The notes beneath the pieces are model-generated. The model had not been told where the DNA came from and did not search any database. It worked only from the letters and a program-made list of their open reading frames with translations. Shown piece by piece: positions 1 to 7,147 of a stretch of DNA of 21,869 nucleotides. The stretch is from Eutrophocola sp965661105. GTDB lineage: Bacteria > Pseudomonadota > Gammaproteobacteria > Pseudomonadales > Pseudohongiellaceae. The stretch lies in the NCBI GenBank assembly GCA_965661105.1, contig CBFICR010000050.1:1-21869 (forward strand), written 5' to 3'. Each line of letters opens with the position of its first letter. The first letter of the stretch is position 1. The translations under genes and the position numbers were made by a program.

Positions 1-891
1 AAGCGGGTTTTTCCCGAATTGTTTGAAAATTACGACATTCAGCCGATTACCGAATACCCCAGTCAGTTATTTGATACCCTGGCCGATATCTCACCGACAC
101 CTAAAGACTATCCTGAGGTGGTTGTTCTTACCCCGGGCATTTATAACTCTGCCTATTTCGAACACTCTTTTCTGGCACAACGCATGGGTGCCGAGCTTGT
201 GCAGGGCAGTGATCTGGTGGTTGAAAATGATCATGTGTTCATGAAAACCATCAATGGCTTGTCACCGGTTGATGTTATTTACCGGCGCATTGATGATATG
301 TTTCTTGATCCCACGGTGTTCAATCCGGATTCCACACTTGGCGTGAAAGGCCTTATGGGCGCATGGCTGAAAGGTAATGTGGGTCTTGCCAATGCACCGG
401 GTGCCGGCGTCGCTGACGACAAAATAATTTATACCTATGTTCCCCAGATCATCAAGTATTACCTCGATGAAGACCCCATATTGCCGAATGTGCCAAGTTA
501 TATCTGTAGTGATAAATTACAGATGCAACATGTGCTGCAGAATCTCGATAAACTGGTGGTCAAACCAGCCAATGAGTCCGGTGGCTACGGCATGTTAATG
601 GGGCCACAGGCCAGCAAAAAAGAACGCGAAGAGTTTGCCAGAAAAATCAGGGCTAACCCGCGTAATTATATGGCGCAGCCATTGATCTCATTGTCCACAG
701 CACCAATACTCGGTGACAATGGAGTAGAACCGCGCCATCTGGATTTACGTCCCTTCATCCTGCAGGGCTCAAAAAGTTATGTCACTGCGGGGGGGCTGAC
801 CCGTGTAGCCATGATAAAAGGATCCTACATTGTTAACTCGTCTCAGGGCGGCGGCAGCAAGGATACCTGGGTCGTGGAAGATACAAAATAG
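1..891 (+). CDS. Circularly permuted ATP-grasp (type 2) protein, 5'-truncated by window edge
   Basis: The frame is open from base 1 and ends at TAG 889-891, so the gene starts upstream of the window; the TTG at 19 is internal (the residues before it, KRVFPE, continue the family pattern). About 296 C-terminal residues are visible. Family-typical segments are an F-P-E-L-F-E-N-Y-D opening, VVVLTPGIYNSAYFEHSFLA, a VIYRRIDD motif, VKPANESGGYGM (nucleotide-binding loop) and HLDLRPF near the end. Circularly permuted ATP-grasp enzymes of this group are predicted amide or peptide ligases and are usually encoded beside alpha-E, transglutaminase and Anbu genes (family knowledge). An alpha-E gene follows 89 bp downstream on the same strand, which supports the assignment. 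The substrate is unknown. The stop codon lies in an AAAATAG repeat, and the gap holds a CAGCAA-G-TTGCTG dyad (904-916). Confidence 0.88.
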   Translation, partial: KRVFPELFENYDIQPITEYPSQLFDTLADISPTPKDYPEVVVLTPGIYNSAYFEHSFLAQRMGAELVQGSDLVVENDHVFMKTINGLSPVDVIYRRIDDMFLDPTVFNPDSTLGVKGLMGAWLKGNVGLANAPGAGVADDKIIYTYVPQIIKYYLDEDPILPNVPSYICSDKLQMQHVLQNLDKLVVKPANESGGYGMLMGPQASKKEREEFARKIRANPRNYMAQPLISLSTAPILGDNGVEPRHLDLRPFILQGSKSYVTAGGLTRVAMIKGSYIVNSSQGGGSKDTWVVEDTK

Positions 892-980
892 AAAATAGAA
901 AACCAGCAAGTTGCTGATAGCTGGCAAGTTAAGTAGCTTAAGAAAAAACCAAAGTTTAAGATCAGGAATAAAAACACATA

Positions 981-2252
981 ATGCTTTCAAGTGTTGCAGA
1001 AAGAGTTTACTGGTTAGGCAGATACCTTGAGCGGATTGAAAATTCAGCTCGTCTCATGGATGTCTACTCTTCCATGCTGTTTGATTTGCCAGGCACGACG
1101 GATATCGGTTGGGGTGTATTACTCGATATCACTGGTGAGCGTGAGAATTATGCTGCCAAGGAAGGCCGTATTGATGAGTTGCCGGTATTAAAATTCCTGA
1201 TTGCTGATCAGAGTAATTCTTCTTCCATCTTCAGTTGTATGAAACTGCTCAGGGAAAATGCCAGAACAACCAGAGAAGTTATTCCTTCTGAAGCCTGGGA
1301 GCAAATTAATGATTTATACCTGGATACCAAAGCTTCTATAGGTTCCAGTATGGGAAGGCAGTCAAGAAGAGATCTTTACGATACGATTATTTCCGATTGC
1401 CAGCGTCTCGGTGGTTTGCTGTCCAGTTGTATGAGCCATAATACTGCCTATACCTTTATCCAGCTGGGACGGGGGATTGAGCGTGCTGATATGACGACCC
1501 GTATAGTCGATGTTGGTTCTATCTCGCTGCTTCCTGCATTCAAAAAATATGGCCAGGTCGGTCACTATATGGAACCTTTCGAAAACGTGGTGTGGATGAA
1601 CATACTACGTTGTCTTAGTGCCTATCAGGCTTACCGACAACATATACATAACCGGGTAAAAGGCGCTGAAGTAGTACGCTTCCTGCTGCAGGATGAAGAG
1701 TTTCCCAGGGCCGTAAATTACAGTCTTTCTGCGTTAAATCGCTATCTGGAACAATTACCGAATCATGAAGAAGTACAGCGTGCAGTACTCAGAGTAAAAC
1801 GCATCACTTGTGATGCTAAAGTTTATACCCTGCTTGATAAAGGGCTACTGGACTTTATCGATGAGTTACAGATATCCATTGCTGACATCCATGATGAATT
1901 GAGTAAAACCTGGTTTGGACCAGTAGAAGAGCCGCAAGCGCTTGAAGTTGGATCTCAGGAAGTGAGTAAAAAACCGGTGAATACTAAAAAAGCTGCAACC
2001 CTGACAGCCGCTAAAATAAAAGCTGCTCCTAAAACGTCGGCTACTGTGCCAGCAAAACCGAAAGCAAAGCCGAAAGCAAAAACGAAAGCAAAACCTAAAA
2101 CTAATGCAAAGTTAAAAGCGCCAGTAAAAGCAAAACCGAAGGCCAGTCCAAAAGCCAGTGCTAAGTCAAAGGTTAAAGCCAAATCCAAAGTTAAAGCCAG
2201 TACTAAAGCGCCGGCCAGAAAATCAGCCGCCAAGACTGCCAGGACAAAATAA
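981..2252 (+). CDS. Alpha-E domain protein with Lys/Ala/Pro-rich C-terminal tail
   Basis: The N-terminus MLSSVAERVYWLGRYLERIE is the hallmark of the alpha-E (DUF403) family, an all-helical protein almost always paired with a circularly permuted ATP-grasp enzyme. Its exact biochemical role is not established; it is predicted to act in the same peptide-bond-forming pathway. The helical domain spans roughly residues 1-315 (ending near LSKTWFGPVEEP), which is the usual full length. Residues about 325-423 form an extra tail made almost entirely of K, A, P, S and T in KPKAKPKAK-like repeats, resembling histone-H1-like bacterial tails. The start ATG has an AGGA at 964-967, rather far at 13 nt. It lies 89 bp after the ATP-grasp gene, so co-transcription is likely. 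The domain call is secure; the tail's function is unknown. Confidence 0.9.
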   Translation: MLSSVAERVYWLGRYLERIENSARLMDVYSSMLFDLPGTTDIGWGVLLDITGERENYAAKEGRIDELPVLKFLIADQSNSSSIFSCMKLLRENARTTREVIPSEAWEQINDLYLDTKASIGSSMGRQSRRDLYDTIISDCQRLGGLLSSCMSHNTAYTFIQLGRGIERADMTTRIVDVGSISLLPAFKKYGQVGHYMEPFENVVWMNILRCLSAYQAYRQHIHNRVKGAEVVRFLLQDEEFPRAVNYSLSALNRYLEQLPNHEEVQRAVLRVKRITCDAKVYTLLDKGLLDFIDELQISIADIHDELSKTWFGPVEEPQALEVGSQEVSKKPVNTKKAATLTAAKIKAAPKTSATVPAKPKAKPKAKTKAKPKTNAKLKAPVKAKPKASPKASAKSKVKAKSKVKASTKAPARKSAAKTARTK

Positions 2253-2282
2253 GATTTTTATTTGAAGCGAATTCCTGTTCGG

Positions 2283-2364
2283 AATTGTCGGAAACTCAAT
2301 TGTCGGAAAGAGAAGAACTGGTTTGGAAAGGTTGGTTGAAAGTCAGGTTAAAAGTCAGGTTAAA
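2283..2364. repeat. Two short tandem repeats in the alpha-E/Anbu convergent gap
   Basis: The gap between the convergent stop codons (2253-2371) contains two direct duplications. AATTGTCGGAAA occurs at 2283-2294 and 2298-2309 (period 15), and AGTCAGGTTAAA occurs twice head to tail at 2341-2364 (period 12). No rho-independent terminator is evident in the gap. The duplications look like slippage products rather than protein sites. Confidence 0.8.
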
Positions 2365-2371
2365 AGCCTGA

Positions 2372-3130
2372 TTAGTAGATGCCGCTATTGCTGTCAGCAA
2401 TCTTGTTCCAGTTATTAGCCCATGCCAGAGGTGGCAATTGATGGAAGGCTTCCTTAAGTCGTCTATCCCAGCTTTTTTTCAACTCCCTTAAATACTCATC
2501 ATCTTCTTCAAAGCGATGGTAATTATTCAGGTTATAGCTGTCTGATTGATAGACAATCATTTCGATAGGCGGGCCCACGGTAAGATTACTGTTCATGGTG
2601 GAGTCCATGGAAACCAGTGCACATAAGGCCGCTGTTTCCAAAGTGGTATCCAGTCTTATAATACGGTCCAGAATAGGCTTGCCATATTTGCTTTCTCCGA
2701 TCTGCAAATAGGGCGTGTCCTTGGAGCTGGTGATGTGATTACCTTCCGGATAAATCATTACCACACGATGATGAGAGCCTCCGATCTGCCCCCCCAGAAT
2801 AAAACTGGCTTCGAAGCTTGGACTGGTAGTCCCATGCTTTTCCTGCTGGGCTCTGCTGACCTCGCCAATATAATCAGCCGCCTCACCAATCGTGGTAACC
2901 GTGGCGAGATTTATCTCTGAACTTTGGCGAATATCCTTTTTCATCTGGGCAAGGGTGGCCTGGGTGGTGGCAAGATTGCCGGCAGCAAGCACAACAAACT
3001 GACGATCCTGACCCAGCTCGAAGGTAAACATTTTGCTATAGGTGCTTACCTGGTCGACTCCCGCATTGGTCCGGGAATCAGAACAGAAAATAATTCCGGC
3101 ATTAACGGATATTGCACAACAATATGTCAT
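2372..3130 (-). CDS. Anbu-type proteasome-like peptidase
   Basis: This 252-residue protein belongs to the ancestral beta-subunit (Anbu) branch of N-terminal-nucleophile hydrolases related to the 20S proteasome. The start MTYCCAISVNAGIIFCSDSR matches the family: removal of Met would expose Thr2 as nucleophile, with Asp18 (SDSR) and Lys33 placed like the proteasome Thr1/Asp17/Lys33 triad. AAGNLATTQ, ILGGQIGG and YLQIGESKYGKPILDR are further family-like segments. Anbu assembles into open-ring or helical oligomers without a dedicated ATPase; its substrates are unclear. The genes for ATP-grasp and alpha-E proteins face it from the left, convergently, which differs from the usual co-directional cluster. 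The PRTase gene ends 114 bp upstream on the same strand. No strong Shine-Dalgarno is visible before the ATG. Confidence 0.92.
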   Translation of the reverse strand: MTYCCAISVNAGIIFCSDSRTNAGVDQVSTYSKMFTFELGQDRQFVVLAAGNLATTQATLAQMKKDIRQSSEINLATVTTIGEAADYIGEVSRAQQEKHGTTSPSFEASFILGGQIGGSHHRVVMIYPEGNHITSSKDTPYLQIGESKYGKPILDRIIRLDTTLETAALCALVSMDSTMNSNLTVGPPIEMIVYQSDSYNLNNYHRFEEDDEYLRELKKSWDRRLKEAFHQLPPLAWANNWNKIADSNSGIY

Positions 3131-3244
3131 AACAGACTGATTTTTAAGTGTATTTGTGATTTTGCAGGACGGGCTTTAATGGCACAGATTTCGCTGCAGG
3201 AGGGAGTATATTACCCCAAAAGTGGAAATTAACCAGAATTAATT

Positions 3245-3835
3245 TCATGTTAATTTACGCCGGTTTGCAAAACGTCTTTGCAGAAATAGCAAGCGTTCTT
3301 TTTGATGTTTCGGCAGGGGTTTTTCTTCAATAATTTCCTTGTCGGTAAGACCGATAAATTCGTGGGGAAAAACCAGCCAATGAGTCGTTTCATGGAGATA
3401 GAAATCCGGCTCAAAACCGGTTTCATTATTTACCGGCTTGTAAAAGGGGGTAGCAATCCTGAATTCCGGGGGACTCCCATCGAAGAGCCTGTTGAGCTCC
3501 TTGATAATTGTTTCCATGCTGAGTCCGGTATCAAAGACATCATCCACCAGCAATAATTTCTGATTCACATCAAGATTACGTTTCAGGTAGTCCAGGCCTT
3601 CAACGTCAACCGTTCCATGTTCTCCAATTCCGGTGTAAGAGATGCTACGGATAGCGATGTGGTCATTGTTAAAGCCGAGATAGGACAGTACTTCCTGAAT
3701 AGCGATCGCTACCGGTGATCCACCGCGCCAGACTCCTACGATAAGGTTCGGTTGAAAACCGCTATCGATAATTCTGAACGCCAGCTCTATTGAATCCGCC
3801 AGCAGTTGATCTGCACTGATATATTGCTTTTCCAA
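3245..3835 (-). CDS. Phosphoribosyltransferase (hypoxanthine/xanthine-type family)
   Basis: This is a 196-residue type I phosphoribosyltransferase, cytoplasmic, expected to transfer phosphoribose from PRPP to a purine-like base. The PRPP-binding signature LLLVDDVFDTGLSM is at residues 94-107. LIVGVWRGGSPVAIA (residues 31-45) is the pyrophosphate-binding loop region, and HWLVFPHEF lies in the C-terminal hood. It looks like the predicted-PRTase group (COG2236-like) rather than classic Hpt or Gpt, so the base is uncertain. The start is a TTG, supported by AAGGA five bases upstream (minus strand, 3845-3841) and by the absence of an in-frame ATG nearby. It lies 114 bp upstream of Anbu on the same strand and could share a transcript, but no functional link is known. 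Confidence 0.85.
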   Translation of the reverse strand: MEKQYISADQLLADSIELAFRIIDSGFQPNLIVGVWRGGSPVAIAIQEVLSYLGFNNDHIAIRSISYTGIGEHGTVDVEGLDYLKRNLDVNQKLLLVDDVFDTGLSMETIIKELNRLFDGSPPEFRIATPFYKPVNNETGFEPDFYLHETTHWLVFPHEFIGLTDKEIIEEKPLPKHQKERLLFLQRRFANRRKLT

Positions 3836-4148
3836 AACAGTCCTTATGAAATTGAGGTTTCTGTATTATTGCGCTAAAACATTTAAAAAGATAATCCCAA
3901 GGGTAAACTTCCGAAAGTGTTAAACGTTGTTGTCATCTATATTAATCAAACCCGCGGGTTAAGGCGTTAAACAGATGTAATGAATGTCTCTGATGTAAGG
4001 GGTGTATGAGAGGTATGAGAGTTAGAGAGTTATGAGAGGTATGAGATCACCGGATGTAAAAGCATGGCGAGTTCTGAGGGTTTTTCCCTGATTCCCGGGA
4101 AGCACAGGTTTGACTTTTGCCTGGCCCAGCAGTTGACTGGAACGTCGC
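3836..4148. other. 313-bp gene-free region between PRTase and bamD
   Basis: No ORF with coding character was found. It should contain the minus-strand promoter of the PRTase gene and the 3' end of the bamD transcript. It holds a perfect 12-bp palindrome, AACCCGCGGGTT (3949-3960), a small inverted repeat TTCCCGGGAA near 4093-4102, and the 9-bp tandem repeat listed separately. Neither dyad is followed by a convincing T-run for bamD termination on the minus strand. Confidence 0.7.
4004..4047. repeat. Tandem ~9-bp repeat (GTATGAGAG)
   Basis: Five imperfect head-to-tail units run GTATGAGAG (4004-4012), GTATGAGAG (4013-4021), TTAGAGAG (4022-4029), TTATGAGAG (4030-4038) and GTATGAGAT (4039-4047). 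The unit is short, purine-rich and non-coding, consistent with slipped-strand expansion. Confidence 0.85.
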
Positions 4149-5144
4149 TTACTGCTCTTCTGTTGCTGGTGGCTGGGTTTGAGTGCCCGGATCGCCTAGC
4201 AGGCCAAGACTAATGACATTTAAAAATGACCTCTCCTGCTCCGCTTCAGGTACAGTAAAGCCTTCCTGACCTTCAACTCTGATGGGTCTGCGTGATGGTG
4301 CCAGCGGCGCATCTTTCTTGTTTGATCCCAGCACGCCAAATGTCAGTGAATACAGCATATCCGGGTCGGTGATCTGGGAAGAAACGATGAAATTCCCCTC
4401 CGCGGTAAGCTGTGGGCTGTCAGGATAATTCAGTTTGAGGATTTCAAGCGAGGCATCGGCAAGATCATTCAGACCAAGACGCAGATACATCTCGATCATG
4501 ATTTCCAGAGCTCTGGGAACGGCAGGGGCGCCCTGAAAGTTTTCTACCACATAACGGGCACGATTCAATGACGACAGGTATGCCTGTCTCTTGATATAAA
4601 ACTCCGCCACATGCACTTCATAATCAGCCAACAGGTTTTTCAGGTAGATCATTCTGGCCCTGGCATCACCGGCATACTGGCTATTCGGATAGATATTCAA
4701 CAACTGGGCAAAATCTGCAAACGATTCCCTGGCCTTGCCTGGATCCCTTTTACTGGGGTCAGTGGGAAGGTAACGCCCCAGGATGCGGGAATCCTCACTA
4801 TAATAGGCCATTCCCTTCATGTAGTAAGCATAGTCAAGGCTGTCGCTGTCAGGATATAAGCGGATAAAACGATCTGCAGCAGCGCGTGCCGCTTCCGGCT
4901 CGCTATTGCGGTAGTAAGCGTAGATTAATTCAAGCTGGGACTGTTCGGCATACTGACCAAATGGGAACTGGGCTTCAAGTTGTTGAAAAATGGTGATGGC
5001 CCTGGGCCAGTTGCTTATGTTGATTGATCTGACGCCTTCGGTGTAAAGAAAGTCTTCACCGGAATTGCCAAAGTTCTCTTCGGATGAACATCCGCTGAGC
5101 AGGGCGATAGTAAAAATTAAAAAGGGGAGAAAATGTTTTTTCAC
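4149..5144 (-). CDS. bamD: Outer membrane protein assembly factor BamD (lipoprotein)
   Basis: BamD is the essential lipoprotein of the BAM complex that, with BamA, inserts beta-barrel proteins into the outer membrane. The GTG-initiated N-terminus is a lipoprotein signal peptide with lipobox LLSGC; Cys19 is the predicted lipidation site. TPR-like repeats follow (FLYTEGVRSINISNWPRAIT, FPFGQYAEQSQLELIYAYYR, ARESFADFAQLLNIYPNSQY). At 331 residues it is clearly longer than the E. coli protein (about 245). The extra length is a C-terminal, low-complexity, Pro/Glu/Gln-rich region after about residue 250. The gene diverges from rluD, as in E. coli. No strong Shine-Dalgarno precedes the GTG, but the signal peptide fixes the start. 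Confidence 0.95.
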   Translation of the reverse strand: MKKHFLPFLIFTIALLSGCSSEENFGNSGEDFLYTEGVRSINISNWPRAITIFQQLEAQFPFGQYAEQSQLELIYAYYRNSEPEAARAAADRFIRLYPDSDSLDYAYYMKGMAYYSEDSRILGRYLPTDPSKRDPGKARESFADFAQLLNIYPNSQYAGDARARMIYLKNLLADYEVHVAEFYIKRQAYLSSLNRARYVVENFQGAPAVPRALEIMIEMYLRLGLNDLADASLEILKLNYPDSPQLTAEGNFIVSSQITDPDMLYSLTFGVLGSNKKDAPLAPSRRPIRVEGQEGFTVPEAEQERSFLNVISLGLLGDPGTQTQPPATEEQ

Positions 5145-5204
5145 AACAGTTATAGAGAAATTCTTATTCAGCTTTAATGGTTTGGTTAAGTAGCACTGAC
5201 TAAT

Positions 5205-5315
5205 TCAGGCACGCAGTGTACTATTAATAAAGGTGATTATGAAATGGAAAGCGCTACCATGCAGTTTTAACCCGGTATCACCTTCAACTATTACCTTCAA
5301 TTTACCTTCAACCAT
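5205..5315 (-). CDS. Possible 36-residue leader ORF upstream of bamD (doubtful)
   Basis: On the minus strand the 20-bp repeats read TAGTCATGGTTGAAGGTAAA, so each GAAGG sits 9 nt before the ATG of the next copy. From the last such ATG (5315) an ORF of 36 codons runs to TGA at 5205-5207. It begins MVEGKLKVIVEGDTGLKLHG and ends 60 bp before the bamD start. The preceding intact copy encodes only MVEGK. The ribosome-binding spacing is plausible, but the composition is not obviously protein-like. It may be chance, or a leader affecting bamD translation. Confidence 0.2.
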   Translation of the reverse strand: MVEGKLKVIVEGDTGLKLHGSAFHFIITFINSTLRA

Positions 5316-5337
5316 GACTATTTACCTTCAACCATGA
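5239..5337 (+). CDS. Putative 32-residue leader peptide upstream of rluD
   Basis: The ATG at 5239 has a good Shine-Dalgarno (AAAGG, 5229-5233, five bases away). The frame runs 32 codons, beginning MKWKALPCSF and ending NLPSTMTIYLQP, through the start of the 20-bp repeat array to TGA at 5335-5337. That stop overlaps the ATG at 5334 (ATGA), which opens the next short ORF. It is the only strong ribosome entry site visible upstream of rluD. The peptide has no recognised domain. Its likely role, if translated, is to deliver ribosomes into the relay of ATGA overlaps that ends at rluD. Confidence 0.4.
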   Translation: MKWKALPCSFNPVSPSTITFNLPSTMTIYLQP

Positions 5338-5380
5338 CTATTTACCTTAAACCATGATTATTTACCTTCAATTATGAGTA
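5301..5380. repeat. Four tandem copies of a 20-bp repeat ending on the rluD start
   Basis: Copies are 5301-5320 and 5321-5340 (identical, TTTACCTTCAACCATGACTA), 5341-5360 (2 differences) and 5361-5380 (3 differences, containing the rluD ATG at 5374). Degenerate TTCAACTA and TTACCTTCAA pieces at 5283-5300 suggest older copies. Every copy has an ATG at the same place (5314, 5334, 5354, 5374). On the opposite strand the unit contains GAAGG followed by ATG in the next copy. Confidence 0.95.
5334..5377 (+). promoter_or_regulatory. ATGA relay of two heptapeptide minigenes into rluD
   Basis: ATG 5334 reads MTIYLKP and stops at TGA 5355-5357; ATG 5354 reads MIIYLQL and stops at TGA 5375-5377; ATG 5374 is the rluD start. 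Each stop overlaps the next start as ATGA, so a terminating ribosome could re-initiate. No Shine-Dalgarno precedes 5334, 5354 or 5374, whereas one precedes the leader ORF at 5239. The arrangement is directly visible; translational coupling is inferred. Confidence 0.45.
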
Positions 5381-6396
5381 TAGACATTGAGATGACAGAA
5401 AAGTTTTCAGAATCGTTAAAGCCGGAATCTGACAGCAATAGCAGTGAAACAGCGATCCTTGATGCTGAAGTACCCCTTGATGTTGCGGGTCAAAGACTGG
5501 ATCAGGTTGCTCCCCAGCTATTTCCGGACTTTTCCCGTTCTCGCCTGCAGAGCTGGATCAAGCTGGGAAACCTTAAGGTAAATGGCGCGCCTGCACGCGG
5601 CAAAGACAAGCTGAATGGCGGTGAAACCCTTACTTTGGCAGCTGTCCTGGAACAGCAGAATCATTGGCAGCCGGAAGCCATTCCCTTTGCAATTGTCTAT
5701 GAAGACGACGCACTGATTATTATTAATAAACAGGCCGGGCTGGTTGTACATCCGGCCGCCGGCAACCGCAGCGGTACCCTGCTCAATGGCCTGCTGCATC
5801 ATTGTCCTGAGCTTGGCCAGATTCCACGAGCCGGGATTGTGCATCGTCTTGATAAGGATACCAGTGGCCTGATGGTAGTAGCGAAAACGCTGGAGAGTCA
5901 TCTTGCGCTGGTACAACAATTACGGGATAAAGAAGTTAGCCGCATTTATCAGGCGGTTGTGTGTGGCCTGGTGACGGCAGGAGGCAAGATAGATGAACCC
6001 CTTGGAAGACATCCCGTGCACCGAACCAAACGTGCCATCAGTCATGGGGCAGACGCACGTGAGGCCGTTTCCCACTACCGGATCCTGCAAAAATTCCGCA
6101 GCCACACACTGGTGCAGGTAACCCTGGAAACGGGGCGTACACACCAGATTCGTGTGCATATGACTCATCTTGGCTTTCCGTTGGTTGGTGATCCTGTGTA
6201 TGGCGGCCGGCCACGAATTCCAAAAGGGTCTTCACCGGCACTTATCGCCTATCTGGAAAAATTTAAACGTCAGGCATTACATGCCTGGCAACTGGGGCTC
6301 ACTCATCCGCAGACCGGAGAAGCCATGACCTGGCAGGCAGATATTCCTGAGGATATGCAGGCCCTTATTGAATTGCTGGAAACCGACAATGTCTGA
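5374..6396 (+). CDS. rluD: Ribosomal large subunit pseudouridine synthase RluD
   Basis: RluD converts uridines 1911, 1915 and 1917 in helix 69 of 23S rRNA to pseudouridine, a late step in 50S maturation. An S4-like RNA-binding domain is seen at about residues 39-90 (QRLDQVAPQLFPDFSRSRLQ). The catalytic domain carries HRLDKDTSG with catalytic Asp160, INKQAGLVVHPAAGN and the TGRTHQIRVHM motif. At 340 residues it has an acidic N-terminal extension of about 22 residues relative to E. coli. Starts at 5374 or 5392 are possible, and neither has a good Shine-Dalgarno. The ATG at 5374 is the last ATG of the tandem repeat array and overlaps the preceding short ORF stop. It overlaps pgeF by 8 bp, implying an operon. 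Confidence 0.95.
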   Translation: MSIDIEMTEKFSESLKPESDSNSSETAILDAEVPLDVAGQRLDQVAPQLFPDFSRSRLQSWIKLGNLKVNGAPARGKDKLNGGETLTLAAVLEQQNHWQPEAIPFAIVYEDDALIIINKQAGLVVHPAAGNRSGTLLNGLLHHCPELGQIPRAGIVHRLDKDTSGLMVVAKTLESHLALVQQLRDKEVSRIYQAVVCGLVTAGGKIDEPLGRHPVHRTKRAISHGADAREAVSHYRILQKFRSHTLVQVTLETGRTHQIRVHMTHLGFPLVGDPVYGGRPRIPKGSSPALIAYLEKFKRQALHAWQLGLTHPQTGEAMTWQADIPEDMQALIELLETDNV

Positions 6397-7147
6397 TCTC
6401 TTGATTGTTCCGCGCTGGCCCAAACCCTGGAATGTGAACGCCTTGATAACAACACGCCTGGGCGGTGTCAGCGCCACGCCCTATGATTCGTTGAATCTTG
6501 CCTTACATGTCGGAGATGACGAGCAATCAGTTTTGCAGAATCGAAAGCTGATGGCTGATGCCATAGGAGAGGATCTTGATTTTCAGTGGCTGTCCCAGGT
6601 GCATGGCAATTCAGTGCTGGCCCTTGATCAGGGGCTGGTGGATGAAAGTACTGAAGCTGATGCCATCTATACACGGGAAAATAATATCGCCTGCGGCGTC
6701 CTGACCGCTGATTGCCTGTCAGTCTTCTTCTGTGATGAAGCAGGGGAAGAAATAGCGGTAGCACACGCCGGTTGGCGTGGTTTGGCTTCAGGTGTACTGG
6801 AAAAAACCCTGGATAAATTCCAGGCTGAGCCCGGGACATTGCTGGCGTATCTCGCACCGGTGATTGGCCCATGCCATTTTGAAGTTGGCAAGGACGTCAG
6901 GGAAGCTTTTCTGGATATGGATAATGATGAGATCTGTGATCAGGATTCCATATTATTTCTGGAAAGTGAAAAACCTGACAAATGGATGGCGGATCTTTAT
7001 GCCATTGCCAAAATAATACTGGCGTCTCGTGGTGTAAAGCACATTTATGGCGATCCAATTTGTACCTATTGTGAGTTCGACCAGTATTATTCCTATCGAC
7101 GAGATGGTGAAACCGGGCGCTTTGCCAGTCTCATCTGGAAGGAATAG
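6389..7147 (+). CDS. pgeF: Peptidoglycan editing factor PgeF (YfiH/YlmD laccase-domain family)
   Basis: PgeF is a cytoplasmic multicopper-like hydrolase that removes mis-incorporated L-Ser from UDP-MurNAc in cell-wall precursor synthesis; homologues were earlier described as polyphenol oxidases and as purine nucleoside phosphorylases/deaminases. The metal-site motifs are present in order: WLSQVHGNSV, VLTADCLSVFF and VAHAGWRGL, followed by GPCHFEVG and CTYCE near the C-terminus. The start at ATG 6389 gives MSDLLIVPRWPKPWNV, which matches family N-termini; an upstream in-frame start at 6368 lies inside rluD and is unlikely. The start is 8 bp inside rluD, so the two genes are probably translationally coupled. 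The length of 252 residues is typical. Confidence 0.93.
   Translation: MSDLLIVPRWPKPWNVNALITTRLGGVSATPYDSLNLALHVGDDEQSVLQNRKLMADAIGEDLDFQWLSQVHGNSVLALDQGLVDESTEADAIYTRENNIACGVLTADCLSVFFCDEAGEEIAVAHAGWRGLASGVLEKTLDKFQAEPGTLLAYLAPVIGPCHFEVGKDVREAFLDMDNDEICDQDSILFLESEKPDKWMADLYAIAKIILASRGVKHIYGDPICTYCEFDQYYSYRRDGETGRFASLIWKE

Noticed and set aside
1955..2233. Minus-strand ORF of 92 codons opposite the alpha-E tail, rich in Ala, Phe and Leu
   Set aside because: It is the mirror of the Lys/Ala/Pro repeat coding; composition follows directly from the opposite strand, and it has no ribosome site.
5196..5224. CTGACT-N17-TACTAT as a sigma-70 promoter for rluD
   Set aside because: Only 4/6 matches in each box, and transcription would start on top of the ribosome site of the 5239 leader ORF, so it was not called.
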